64,000 bases of DNA. Origin: Bacillus fonticola. Lineage in GTDB: Bacteria > Bacillota > Bacilli > Bacillales > JC228. The notes beneath the pieces are model-generated. The model worked only from the letters and a program-made list of their open reading frames with translations, searched no databases and had not been told where the DNA came from. Each line of letters starts with the position of its first letter. The stretch's first letter is position 1. Of the stretch, positions 18,020-26,045 are shown piece by piece. Location: assembly GCF_012955605.1 (NCBI RefSeq), contig NZ_CP052135.1, positions 2,554,711-2,618,710 of the forward strand. The letters run 5' to 3'. Both the position numbers and the translations under genes were made by a program.

Positions 18020-18499
18020 ATGGCAGCTCCTATAACGTCCATTCATAAGCACGTGCCGACAGAAGAAGAAATCAAGCAACAAAAGCTTGACGATCTCAAA
18101 ACGCTATTTGCCGATAATGAAGATTCTTTAAATAAATTGTTTAACATTATTGGTGAGCTTAATAACGTAGGTGTACTTGAAGCTACAGATTCTTTGCTTC
18201 AAGCAAAAGACCAAGTGGCAAAAATTGCACTCGGTCAAGTATCCCGTGAACCTGTAACCAATTTGATCAATACATTGATGGGGGCTACCGGCGCTATGAT
18301 GAGCGCTGATCCCCAGCAAACAACAAAGCTCGTTAGCAGTGCAATGACGGGAATGGATGAAGCACACAATTTTCTTCAGATGAACAAAAAAGTCGGTGTG
18401 CTCGATCTCATGAAAACACTCAATGACCCGGACATTAACCGTGCTGTTGGATTTGGTATTCACTTTTTAAAGGGAATGGGTAGAGAGTTAAAGGAATAA
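18020..18499 (+). CDS. DUF1641 subunit of formate dehydrogenase 1 (ForE/YrhD type)
   Basis: A 159-residue helical protein: ITSIHKHVPTEEE at the start, then LNNVGVLEATDSLL and the glycine-rich C-terminal GVLDLMKTLNDPDINRAVGF and FLKGMGREL. The ATG at 18020 is 9 bases past GGGGAG; an ATG at 18011 touches that site. DUF1641 proteins are partners of ForC-type dehydrogenases and are thought to link them to the membrane quinone pool. It follows the catalytic gene by 16 bp and ends at a strong terminator. Confidence 0.88.
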   Translation: MAAPITSIHKHVPTEEEIKQQKLDDLKTLFADNEDSLNKLFNIIGELNNVGVLEATDSLLQAKDQVAKIALGQVSREPVTNLINTLMGATGAMMSADPQQTTKLVSSAMTGMDEAHNFLQMNKKVGVLDLMKTLNDPDINRAVGFGIHFLKGMGRELKE

Positions 18500-18532
18500 G
18501 TTTTTTGCCCCACTACTCGACTAGTAAACGGG

Positions 18533-18567
18533 AGACTTAAAAGAGGGCATCTGTCTCTTTTAAGTCT
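18533..18567 (+). terminator. Terminator of the first formate dehydrogenase operon
   Basis: Thirteen-base arms AGACTTAAAAGAG/CTCTTTTAAGTCT, 9-nt loop, then TTTTTT. Confidence 0.9.
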
Positions 18568-18581
18568 TTTTTCCTTACTGG

Positions 18582-18609
18582 TTGGCAACAATGCGAATAA
18601 GACTAATCT
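18582..18609 (+). promoter_or_regulatory. Possible promoter of mrp
   Basis: TTGGCA (18582-18587), 16-bp spacer and TAATCT (18604-18609), directly after the preceding terminator. Confidence 0.4.
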
Positions 18610-18629
18610 TGGAAGAAGGATTTGATATT

Positions 18630-19691
18630 ATGCTAACGCAAGACAAAGTAATGGAGGCATTGCAGCACGTGCAAGACCCCGAGCTTCATAAAAGCGTTGT
18701 AGAGTTGAACATGGTGAGAAACGTGCAAATTGACGGTTCTGCTATCAAACTAGAAGTTGTATTGACGATTCAGGGGTGCCCGTTAAAAGGGAAAATCCGA
18801 GAAGATGTGGAAAACTCTTTGAAGAACATCGGAGCTTCCAGCGTGGATGTAACATTCGGTGCGATGACGAAGGAAGAACGCGAAGCACTCACACAATCGT
18901 TAAAAAAGGGTGCGACTACCGAAAGCGGTATGCCTGCTATGCTCAAGCCTGATTCTGGTGTTACATTTATTACAGTGACGAGCGGAAAAGGTGGCGTCGG
19001 AAAATCAACGGTTACGATTAACCTTGCCGTCGCTTTAGCACGTCTAGGAAAGAAAGTCGGTATTTTAGATGCAGACATTTACGGATTTAGTGTCCCTGCG
19101 ATGATGAAGGTTGACCAAAAACCAACGATGATCGATCAAACCGCCATTCCCGTGGTAAGCCATGGGGTGAAGGTAATGTCGATGGGATTCTTTGCACCTG
19201 GAAATAGCCCAGTCATGTGGCGAGGACCGATGCTGAACAAATGGATTAAAAACTTTCTAGTCAACACACATTGGGGAGAGCTAGACTACTTACTGCTAGA
19301 CTTGCCGCCTGGAACCGGAGACATCGCCATTGACGTAGCGGCCATGATTCCGCAAGGCAAAGAAATTATCGTCACCACCCCACATCATGTCGCTTCATTT
19401 GTCGCTTCAAGAGCTGGAGCAATGGCTAAGCATACGAAGCACGATATTTTAGGTGTGATCGAAAACATGGCGTATTATGAGGAACAAGACGGCTCGAAGA
19501 ACTACCTCTTTGGAAAAGGAGGCGGAGAGCTGCTTGCACGCCAATTAGAAACAGACGTCATAGCAAAGGTTCCATTCGCAAATCCGCTGGAAAGTAACGG
19601 ATCTTCAGTGTACGATGAAGACTCTTTCGTCGGTGAGATGTTTACCTCATTAGCTGAAGACTTACTGCATCGCAAACAAAAAGCCGTTTGA
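18630..19691 (+). CDS. Mrp/ApbC-family P-loop ATPase, Fe-S cluster carrier
   Basis: A 353-residue protein: an N-terminal MIP18/DUF59 domain (1-85, QDPELHKSVVELNMV), then the ParA-like ATPase with Walker A SGKGGVGKST near residue 127 and the DLPPGTGD motif. The C-terminal CxxC of many Mrp proteins is not present. It likely delivers Fe-S clusters, which would serve the cluster-rich dehydrogenases on both sides; B. subtilis SalA is a relative that also acts in gene regulation. The ATG at 18630 follows GAAGAAGG; a longer frame starts at 18582. Confidence 0.87.
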   Translation: MLTQDKVMEALQHVQDPELHKSVVELNMVRNVQIDGSAIKLEVVLTIQGCPLKGKIREDVENSLKNIGASSVDVTFGAMTKEEREALTQSLKKGATTESGMPAMLKPDSGVTFITVTSGKGGVGKSTVTINLAVALARLGKKVGILDADIYGFSVPAMMKVDQKPTMIDQTAIPVVSHGVKVMSMGFFAPGNSPVMWRGPMLNKWIKNFLVNTHWGELDYLLLDLPPGTGDIAIDVAAMIPQGKEIIVTTPHHVASFVASRAGAMAKHTKHDILGVIENMAYYEEQDGSKNYLFGKGGGELLARQLETDVIAKVPFANPLESNGSSVYDEDSFVGEMFTSLAEDLLHRKQKAV

Positions 19692-19715
19692 ACGCTGGAT
19701 TTGTCCCTTATAAAT

Positions 19716-19747
19716 AGAGCAGCTCCGAGTTGATCTCGGGCTGCTCT
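19716..19747. terminator. Bidirectional terminator between mrp and the second formate dehydrogenase operon
   Basis: AGAGCAGCTCCGAG/CTCGGGCTGCTCT with a 5-nt loop, then ATTTTTT on the plus strand. The two operons converge here. Confidence 0.85.
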
Positions 19748-19752
19748 ATTTT

Positions 19753-19890
19753 TTATGATTCCTGAAATGACTCGAACTTGCGGTCATTTCTACAGTCTTC
19801 ACAGAGATGAAGCATTCTTGTATGGGCTACTTCTTGACTGTCTAAGTTCATCACTTCTTCTTCAGCGCCGCAAACTTCACAAACTCTCAT
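19753..19890 (-). CDS. 45-residue zinc-ribbon-like small protein
   Basis: ATG at 19890, stop TAA at 19753-19755. The protein begins MRVCEVCGAEEE and has a second pair in LCEDCRNDRK, that is CxxC-x(n)-CxxC, which should bind zinc or form a small treble-clef or ribbon fold. AAGGAGACAGCAG precedes the start and the start overlaps the stop of the HMA-like gene (ATGA), so it is a real, coupled gene although very short. It is last in the operon FNT2, formate dehydrogenase 2, DUF1641, HMA-like. Function unknown; metal or cluster handling for the dehydrogenase is a guess. Confidence 0.75.
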   Translation of the reverse strand: MRVCEVCGAEEEVMNLDSQEVAHTRMLHLCEDCRNDRKFESFQES

Positions 19891-20108
19891 CTGCTGTCTC
19901 CTTCCTCAATCGTAAATCCTGTATCTTCAACCGCTTGAAGGAAATCCTCATACGATGCCGCTTTTTCGTTGTATCTGAAACTGGCCGTTTGATTGGATAA
20001 GCTCACTTCAGCTTTACGCACTCCCCACACCTCGTTGAGCGCGTGGAGAACCTTCTCGGCATCGTGTTCATTTGTCATGCCCTCTACTTTAATAAGTCCA
20101 TCTTCCAC
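19887..20108 (-). CDS. HMA-fold protein lacking the metal-binding cysteines
   Basis: A 73-residue ferredoxin-like domain of heavy-metal-associated (CopZ-like) type: IKVEGM, then a helix, WGVRKAEVSLSNQTASFRY and a C-terminal helix with AVEDTGFTI. The usual GMTCxxC metal loop reads GMTNEHDAEKV, so both ligand cysteines are replaced by Asn and Asp. It cannot bind copper in the normal way. The start is GTG at 20108 after AGGAGGAAAAGC. It sits 17 bp behind DUF1641 in the second formate dehydrogenase operon, suggesting an adaptor role. Confidence 0.8.
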   Translation of the reverse strand: MEDGLIKVEGMTNEHDAEKVLHALNEVWGVRKAEVSLSNQTASFRYNEKAASYEDFLQAVEDTGFTIEEGDSR

Positions 20109-20125
20109 TTTGCTTTTCCTCCTAG

Positions 20126-20623
20126 TTAGTGAATCTCCTTTTGCTCTTGAAAGGATTCCCCCATCCCTTCTAAAAAGCTAACCATCGTCGCAATTGATTG
20201 CCTCACTTCTGGAGTTCGCATACTGCTCCCGAGCTTCCATAAACTTGGATTGCCACTTTTCTGCGCACTTCCTTCCCCTAGTTTCTCAAAACCATTACCC
20301 ACTCCGTTCAACATCATCTGCAGTTGACCAGGGTCTAACGTACCGAGAAATTTGAACGCAGTCATCCCATTTTTAATAGTGTTATGCATCGCTGGTTGGT
20401 TGATTTGCTGGATCGCAATTTCGCTAACATCAACCCGCTTGTCAAGTAACGCCTCGACTGCCGACAATACGCCCATGTCATTGAGCTGCCTCACTATGCC
20501 AATGGTAGCGAGGATCGCCTCTCGGTTTTCCGCAAGAGCAGTCACAATATCTGCAACTGCTTGGGATTGCACCTCTTCAGGATGAGGAACTTCTCTTTTA
20601 ATTTGCTTGGTGGCCTTCGCCAA
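20126..20623 (-). CDS. DUF1641 subunit of formate dehydrogenase 2
   Basis: A 165-residue helical protein homologous to the product at 18020-18499: ATKQIKREVPHPEE at the start, LNDMGVLSAVEALL, and a glycine-rich C-terminus (SFLEGMGESF). The TTG at 20623 is preferred: GGGGGCGAACCAC leads to it and the protein then starts like its paralog; an ATG frame from 20701 would overlap the dehydrogenase by 104 nt. It overlaps the catalytic gene end by 26 nt. Expected partner of the dehydrogenase for quinone-directed electron flow. Confidence 0.85.
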   Translation of the reverse strand: MAKATKQIKREVPHPEEVQSQAVADIVTALAENREAILATIGIVRQLNDMGVLSAVEALLDKRVDVSEIAIQQINQPAMHNTIKNGMTAFKFLGTLDPGQLQMMLNGVGNGFEKLGEGSAQKSGNPSLWKLGSSMRTPEVRQSIATMVSFLEGMGESFQEQKEIH

Positions 20624-23579
20624 AGTGGTTCGCCCCCGTTTCAAATAACTCTGTAATTGGTGTAAAATCGTCTCGTTTCCATTTTTCTTCAACCTTGACA
20701 CTGATTTGTGGCATGCGGTTTCCGAAGCGATGGTTCACTTTTGGTAATGGCGATTCTCCCTTTTCCTCAAGAACTTCCATTTTGACACTCATCTCTTTGT
20801 AGTTCGGCGTATGGGTTATTTTGTCGTGGTAACTACTCGTTAAACGGTTTACCATTTCATGCTCTTCTCTCGTATTCATCGTCAAGTAGAGCTCGTTTCC
20901 TCTCACTCGATCTGTCACGATCGCTCTTACTTTGACGTGACCGTAAGGAGAACTTAAGCGAACTAATGAGCCATCCTCAATGCCCCGCTCCTGTGCTACT
21001 TCTAATGAAATCTCGAGCCAAGGGTGCGGAACTTTGTGAGTCAATCCTTCCGATCTGTACGTCATGTTGCCTTCATGGAAATGCTCAAGCAATCGACCAT
21101 TATTTAAGTGAAGATCATACTCGTCTCCAGCTTCAAATCCGGGTGTCCAATCAACAGGGTGTAGCCTTGCCTTACCGTCCGGAAAAGCGAACTTTTCTGT
21201 ATAGAGAAGCGGAGTATCCGTACCGTCTTTTGCTACTGGCCAAACTTGGCTATTGAATCCTTCCAGTCTCTCATAACTAACACCCGCAAAATAGGGAGCC
21301 AGGCTTGCTACTTCTGCCATAATTTCGCTTGGATGCTCATAATTCCACTCAGCCCCTAAGAGATTTGCGAGCTCCTGAAAGATCACCCAATCAGGCTTTG
21401 CGTCTCCAAGTGGCTCGAATACTTGGTAGAGCCTTTGAATACGGCGTTCAGTATTTGTAAAGGTACCTTCCTTTTCAAGGCTTGGAGCCGCTGGCAAAAT
21501 AACGTCAGCAAACTGAGCTGTTTTACTAAAGAACACATCTTGAACGACGAAGAAATCGAGACTTTCTAGCGCAGAATCTACATGGTTAACATTGGAATCC
21601 ACAATGGCCATATCTTCACCAAACAAATACAAAGCCTTAAGTTTCCCTTTATCAATTCCTTCGACCATTTGATGGTTATCCATGCCTGGGTCTTTTGGTA
21701 ATGTCACTCCCCATGCCTTTTCGTATCGAGCGCGAACATGATCGTCCTGAATGGGTTCATACCCAGGCAACCAAGCAGGCATCGTGCCGAAATCACAAGC
21801 TCCTTGAACGTTGTTGTGTCCTCTAAGCGGGTAAGCTCCTGTTCCTGGTCGTCCGAAGTTTCCTGTAATAAGTAGCAAATTAGCAATCGCTGTGCTCGTA
21901 TCTGTAGCTCCCATGTGCTGCGTAACGCCCATCGCCCAAAGTCCGCATACAGATTTTGCTTCATGAATCATCGTAGCTAGCTTGATGAGTTCATCTGTTG
22001 AGATCCCAGTCGTTTCCTCAGCATAGTCCAACGTAAACTTGTCCAAAGACGCAACGTAATCATCCAAACCATTTACTCTAGTCGCTAAGAAGTCTTTATC
22101 CTCCCAGCCTTGATCCAAAATATACTTCGTAACAGCTGAGATCCACACTAGATCAGTGCTCGGCTTCGGATGAAGGTGTAGATCAGCACGCTCGGCAAGT
22201 TCATTTGCTCGTAAATCAACGACGACAAGCTTCTGTCCATAAAGCTTGTGCGCACGCTTTATACGAGTAGCGAGAACAGGGTGAGATTCAGCAGGGTTAG
22301 CCCCGACAGTGATCACTAAATCTGACTTCTCAATATCTTTAATCGTTCCGGAATCCCCACCGATTCCAACGGTTCTCATAAGACCCGCTGTGGCTGGGGA
22401 CTGGCAGTAACGCGAACAATTATCCACATTGTTAGTTCCCATAACGGCACGCGCGAATTTTTGAAAGATGAAATTTTCTTCATTTGTACATTTCGATGAG
22501 GCGATATAACCAATTGCATCAGAGCCGTGTTCCTCTTTAATGTCTGTTAGTTTAGAAGCGATGAGCTTGAGAGCCTCTTCCCAAGTTGCTTCGACAAACT
22601 CATCTCCTTGGCGGATCAAAGGCTTTGTCAATCGCTCCTCGCTATTAATGAAATCCCAGCCCCATTTTCCTTTCACACAAGTAGAAATCCCATTAACAGG
22701 GGCATCCTCTTGCGGTTCAATTTTTAAAATGTGCCGATCCTTCGTCCACACTTCAAAACTGCAACCCACTCCACAATATGTACAAACGGTTTTTGTTCGC
22801 TTAATCCGTGACTTTCTCATCGCTGCTTCCACTTCTGAAATGGCGAAGATCTCTTTATAACCTGGCTCGACTTCCTTCGTTAAGTCAATCATCGGCTCCA
22901 ATACTTTTGGAGGAATAGCCGTCATAAACCCTGCTTCCCCAAGCATGGATTTCTCCATTAAAGCGTTACACGGACACACGCTAACGCAATGCCCACACGA
23001 GACACAGGAGGATTGATCGATAGACACATCGTTATCCCAAATGACACGTGGTGCTTCCCGTTCCCAATCAATCGTTAAAGTCTCATTCACTTGCAGATCC
23101 TGACAAGCTTCCACACACCGCCCACATAAAATACATTGATCGGGCTCGTAACGATAAAATGGGTGTGAGTTGTCGGCTGCATACGGCTTTGCCTCAAACT
23201 CATATTTTTGGTGTTCAATTTCAAGGTGCTCCACCGTATTATGAACAACGCAGTTTCCATTGTTGTTGTCACAAACAGTGCAATACAATTCGTGGTTTTT
23301 CAAAATTCTAGAGGTGGCTTCATACTGGGCATCCCTTACTTGTTGCGAGGTTGTGTCAATATTCATCCCTGGAATCACCTTCGTGGCACAAGCCCGCACC
23401 ATTTCACCACCTACGTTCACATGACAAGTATCGCAAGTTTGGATCGTTCCTAGATTTGGATGGTAGCAGATGCTCGGGATATAGGTATCATGATCCTTCG
23501 CCACTTCTAAAATCGTTTGCCCTGGATAAGCGGTGTGTTCCTCTCCGTTTATTTGGACAGAAAATGAAGACTCTTTCAT
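20598..23579 (-). CDS. Formate dehydrogenase catalytic subunit, ForC/YrhE type (copy 2)
   Basis: A 993-residue paralog of the 15067-18003 product with the same order of modules: N-terminal [2Fe-2S] (CYHPNLGTIQTCDTC), His-Cys3 (HELYCTVCDNNNGNC), two [4Fe-4S] motifs (CILCGRCVEAC, CVSCGHCVSVC), CTYCGVGC before the bis-MGD domains, and the Mo-ligand Cys in SRYCQSP. The ATG at 23579 has GGGAGGG upstream. It follows an FNT channel gene by 22 bp and precedes DUF1641, an HMA-like and a zinc-ribbon-like gene. The C-terminal about 30 residues are longer than in copy 1. Confidence 0.92.
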   Translation of the reverse strand: MKESSFSVQINGEEHTAYPGQTILEVAKDHDTYIPSICYHPNLGTIQTCDTCHVNVGGEMVRACATKVIPGMNIDTTSQQVRDAQYEATSRILKNHELYCTVCDNNNGNCVVHNTVEHLEIEHQKYEFEAKPYAADNSHPFYRYEPDQCILCGRCVEACQDLQVNETLTIDWEREAPRVIWDNDVSIDQSSCVSCGHCVSVCPCNALMEKSMLGEAGFMTAIPPKVLEPMIDLTKEVEPGYKEIFAISEVEAAMRKSRIKRTKTVCTYCGVGCSFEVWTKDRHILKIEPQEDAPVNGISTCVKGKWGWDFINSEERLTKPLIRQGDEFVEATWEEALKLIASKLTDIKEEHGSDAIGYIASSKCTNEENFIFQKFARAVMGTNNVDNCSRYCQSPATAGLMRTVGIGGDSGTIKDIEKSDLVITVGANPAESHPVLATRIKRAHKLYGQKLVVVDLRANELAERADLHLHPKPSTDLVWISAVTKYILDQGWEDKDFLATRVNGLDDYVASLDKFTLDYAEETTGISTDELIKLATMIHEAKSVCGLWAMGVTQHMGATDTSTAIANLLLITGNFGRPGTGAYPLRGHNNVQGACDFGTMPAWLPGYEPIQDDHVRARYEKAWGVTLPKDPGMDNHQMVEGIDKGKLKALYLFGEDMAIVDSNVNHVDSALESLDFFVVQDVFFSKTAQFADVILPAAPSLEKEGTFTNTERRIQRLYQVFEPLGDAKPDWVIFQELANLLGAEWNYEHPSEIMAEVASLAPYFAGVSYERLEGFNSQVWPVAKDGTDTPLLYTEKFAFPDGKARLHPVDWTPGFEAGDEYDLHLNNGRLLEHFHEGNMTYRSEGLTHKVPHPWLEISLEVAQERGIEDGSLVRLSSPYGHVKVRAIVTDRVRGNELYLTMNTREEHEMVNRLTSSYHDKITHTPNYKEMSVKMEVLEEKGESPLPKVNHRFGNRMPQISVKVEEKWKRDDFTPITELFETGANHFGEGHQAN

Positions 23580-23601
23580 TTATGACCCTCCCGTTATGAA
23601 T

Positions 23602-24393
23602 TTACTTTTCATCTGATAAAGATTTCATATAGTCGTAATAGGATAGCCAATACGCCCAACCAACAAACACACTTCCACCGACCGCATTCCCGAGAAACAC
23701 AGGAACAAAATTTGACAGAAAATCTCTCCAAGTAAAATACCCGGCAAATATGCCTGCTGGAATCACGAACATATTGGCGACCACGTGCTGAAAACCGATG
23801 GCGACAAAGCCCATGATCGGAAACCAAATTGCGAGAATCTTCCCACCAACATCTTCAGCACCGTACGCCAGCCAAACTGCTAAACCTACGAGCCAGTTAC
23901 AGCCTATGGCAGAAAAAAATACTCCCCAAAAATCCCCTGCTAATTTGCCTTCTACAATGGATACCGTTTTAGCTAAATAAGGTCCTGTTTCGGTCAATCC
24001 CGCTAGATGTCCGAAAACATACGCCACAAAAATTGCGCCAATAAAATTACTGATCGTGATCCAAAACCAATTCTCTAAAAGCTTTCCCACCGCCACCTTT
24101 TTAGCAAAAAAGGCAATCGAAACTGCCATCATATTTCCGGTTAACAGTTCGCCACCAGCGATAACGATTAAAATAAGGCCTAACGGAAAAACGGCCGCCC
24201 CAAGAAATGTCCCGAATGAACCCCAACCTTCGGGTAAATCTGCTACAACTCGAATGTCTAAAAGATAGCCGACCGATATGTACGCTCCCCCCATAAAACC
24301 GAGGATCAGCATGCTCCTAAGTGGTAGAGTCGCCTTCCTAGCACCTGCTTCTACGGATAATTGTGCAATGCGTTGCGGACTATGAAATCCCAT
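23602..24393 (-). CDS. Formate/nitrite transporter family channel (copy 2)
   Basis: A 263-residue six-segment FNT channel closely similar to the protein at 11478-12278 (LILGFMGGAYISVGYLLD, GGELLTGNMMAVS, GFQHVVANMFVIPAG). The ATG at 24393 follows GGAGGAATACG; the frame reaching 24528 crosses the promoter region and is rejected. It opens the second formate dehydrogenase operon, so it probably imports formate for that enzyme or releases it. Its promoter region faces that of a small winged-helix gene. Confidence 0.91.
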   Translation of the reverse strand: MGFHSPQRIAQLSVEAGARKATLPLRSMLILGFMGGAYISVGYLLDIRVVADLPEGWGSFGTFLGAAVFPLGLILIVIAGGELLTGNMMAVSIAFFAKKVAVGKLLENWFWITISNFIGAIFVAYVFGHLAGLTETGPYLAKTVSIVEGKLAGDFWGVFFSAIGCNWLVGLAVWLAYGAEDVGGKILAIWFPIMGFVAIGFQHVVANMFVIPAGIFAGYFTWRDFLSNFVPVFLGNAVGGSVFVGWAYWLSYYDYMKSLSDEK

Positions 24394-24432
24394 CGTATTC
24401 CTCCATTCGACTGTAGTGTTACCTTTTTTGGA

Positions 24433-24491
24433 AATACTAGTATTGTTGTGTGGCATTTTGCGAATTTGTTGGGTAGCATACGATCGTGCTA
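24433..24491. promoter_or_regulatory. Two palindromes in the divergent FNT2 / winged-helix promoter region
   Basis: AATACTAGTATT (24433-24444) is a perfect palindrome; TAGCATACGATCGTGCTA (24474-24491) is a nearly perfect 18-bp one centred on ACGATCGT. A plus-strand promoter TTGTTG N18 TAGTAT overlaps the second. These look like operators; the regulator could be the adjacent small winged-helix protein, but that is inference. Confidence 0.45.
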
Positions 24492-24556
24492 GTATGGTTA
24501 TTCTTATAAGGGATGAATGAAGTTTCATAATTCATAAAAAAGAGAGGGAATGAAAA

Positions 24557-24778
24557 ATGGAAAAGGAAACGTTGTTTGGGCGGGTACAGACAATGATTAT
24601 GTCTTCAACAAAGAAGCCAAAATATACAGCACTTTCTACAGTGAAAATTGCCGATCTATTTGATGTAAAGCCAACAGATGTGGAAAGAGCCTTGCAGGAA
24701 CTAGTCGAAGAAGGTCGGTTACATAAATCCAAATTAGTAGACCCACCCCATTATGAGACCTACTCACTTCCCTCATAA
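24557..24778 (+). CDS. Small winged-helix-like protein
   Basis: A 73-residue protein with ALSTVKIADLFDVKPTDVERALQELVEEGRLHKSKL, which reads as helix-turn-helix followed by the wing (helix 3 at DVERALQELVEEG). AGAGAGGGAATG precedes the start at a workable distance. It stands alone with its own terminator and faces the FNT2/formate dehydrogenase operon, so it may be its regulator. I do not recognise a named family. Confidence 0.7.
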   Translation: MEKETLFGRVQTMIMSSTKKPKYTALSTVKIADLFDVKPTDVERALQELVEEGRLHKSKLVDPPHYETYSLPS

Positions 24779-24780
24779 AA

Positions 24781-24818
24781 AAACCCGAGTTTTGCCCATT
24801 CAGGCAATACTCGGGTTT
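24781..24818. terminator. Bidirectional terminator between winged-helix gene and panE
   Basis: AAACCCGAGTTTTGCC/GGCAATACTCGGGTTT arms around a short loop, A and T runs on both sides. Confidence 0.85.
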
Positions 24819-24896
24819 TAAAAAAGGAACTCATATCACATACATGCGAACACCTAGCATACTCCTATGTTGTTTTTGATAAAGGTGAAGAAAGTC

Positions 24897-25817
24897 TTAT
24901 TTTGAGTACCGTACAATATTTTCATACACTTGTAAATTGGCATAGATAGTCTGTAAAGTAGGCGTTTCTAATTGCTCTTGTGCGGCAATGTTAAGTATAT
25001 ACCCATATAAGTGATCCGCCTCAATAGAAAGTTGTTTCTCCATATCCCGCTGAAGTGATGATTTCATGTCATACCCCATCGATTGCAGCTTTTCCAATAG
25101 AATCTCTTCAATGGTGTCAGCGAGGGGCGCTCCTGCACTCTTCATAATAGAAGTAGCTTCTCTCAGTGTGTTCTTAATGGTCGCCATTCCCTGCTCGCGA
25201 ATAGGTCCAATAGGGGCACGAAATAAGGAAGTGACTCCAGAGAGTGTCGTAATAAACAAATATTTGTGCCACATCTCCTGATCTATTGTTTTAGAAAGGG
25301 TGAAATTTGCCTTCGTTCCTTCAAATACCTTTTGCAGTTCCTTCATTCTATCTGTTAACTCACCACCTCGTTCTCCAAATACTACATCATGCATTGGACT
25401 GCTTTGCAAAATGGCCCCACTCTCATCCATCGTTGATTCTACAAAGCAAAGCCCGCCAATCACATTTTCGTCTTTAAAATTATTTAGTAACGAATCGATA
25501 TGCGAAATGCCATTGAGTAACGGCAAAATCATTGTATTCGCCCCTACATACGGTCGTATATCCTCAATAACAGTTTCGAGATGGTAGGCTTTGGTTGAAA
25601 GAATGATGACGTCATATGGATGTGGGTTTGCACCACTCAGCAAAGTGTTGGGGTGTAGCGTCACGTCGCCATGCACGCTTCGAATGACTAATCCTTTTTC
25701 TTGAAGCTGTTGTTCCCGCTTCTCACGTACTAGAAACGTGACATTCTCTCCTTTCTCCAACAATCGACCGCCGAAGTAGCCTCCAACTCCCCCTGCGCCA
25801 ACCACTAAGATTTCCAA
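24897..25817 (-). CDS. panE: 2-dehydropantoate 2-reductase family protein
   Basis: A 306-residue PanE/ApbA-type reductase: the NADP loop VVGAGGVGGYFGGRL at residues 4-18, LSTKAYH in the middle (near 75), the PLLNGISH stretch and the catalytic Lys region (HKYLFITTLSG around 190). It reduces ketopantoate to pantoate in coenzyme A synthesis; members of the family also act on other 2-keto acids and Bacillus genomes can hold more than one, so the substrate is not fixed by sequence. It is monocistronic between two terminators. Confidence 0.78.
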   Translation of the reverse strand: MEILVVGAGGVGGYFGGRLLEKGENVTFLVREKREQQLQEKGLVIRSVHGDVTLHPNTLLSGANPHPYDVIILSTKAYHLETVIEDIRPYVGANTMILPLLNGISHIDSLLNNFKDENVIGGLCFVESTMDESGAILQSSPMHDVVFGERGGELTDRMKELQKVFEGTKANFTLSKTIDQEMWHKYLFITTLSGVTSLFRAPIGPIREQGMATIKNTLREATSIMKSAGAPLADTIEEILLEKLQSMGYDMKSSLQRDMEKQLSIEADHLYGYILNIAAQEQLETPTLQTIYANLQVYENIVRYSK

Positions 25818-25865
25818 GTCTATCCCTCCATTTTCATTTCAAATCTTTACTAGTCCTACAAAACA

Positions 25866-25893
25866 AAGTGCACGAACTGTGGCCCGTGCACTT
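25866..25893 (-). terminator. Terminator after the cstA operon
   Basis: AAGTGCACG/CGTGCACTT perfect 9-bp arms, 10-nt loop; the minus strand continues TGTTTTG. It lies 5 bp past the 48-codon gene. Confidence 0.7.
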
Positions 25894-25898
25894 CTTCA

Positions 25899-26045
25899 TT
25901 ATAGGGTGAAAAACGCTATGATTCCTCCTAAAAAGACCAGTAATAATAGTAACTTGATGGATGTAGGAAGGGAGTCTCTTCCTTTTTCATTTATGTGCTC
26001 CTCGTTTTCGGTAACAACGTCACGATTTGGTGTACAGCACCCCAT
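25899..26045 (-). CDS. 48-residue single-pass membrane protein coupled to cstA
   Basis: The ATG at 26045 shares its A with the cstA stop codon (TAATG), the frame is 48 codons long and is followed at once by a terminator. The protein starts MGCCTPNRD, has a charged middle and ends in one hydrophobic segment (LLLLLVFLGGIIAFF) at the extreme C-terminus. Such a layout suggests a tail-anchored partner of the transporter. I know of no homolog by name; E. coli pyruvate transporters of the CstA family also have small co-transcribed proteins but of a different family (DUF466). Confidence 0.65.
   Translation of the reverse strand: MGCCTPNRDVVTENEEHINEKGRDSLPTSIKLLLLLVFLGGIIAFFTL

Noticed and set aside
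24394-24480. Sigma-54 promoter TGGCAttttGC
   Set aside because: Spacing between the GG and GC elements is too short.
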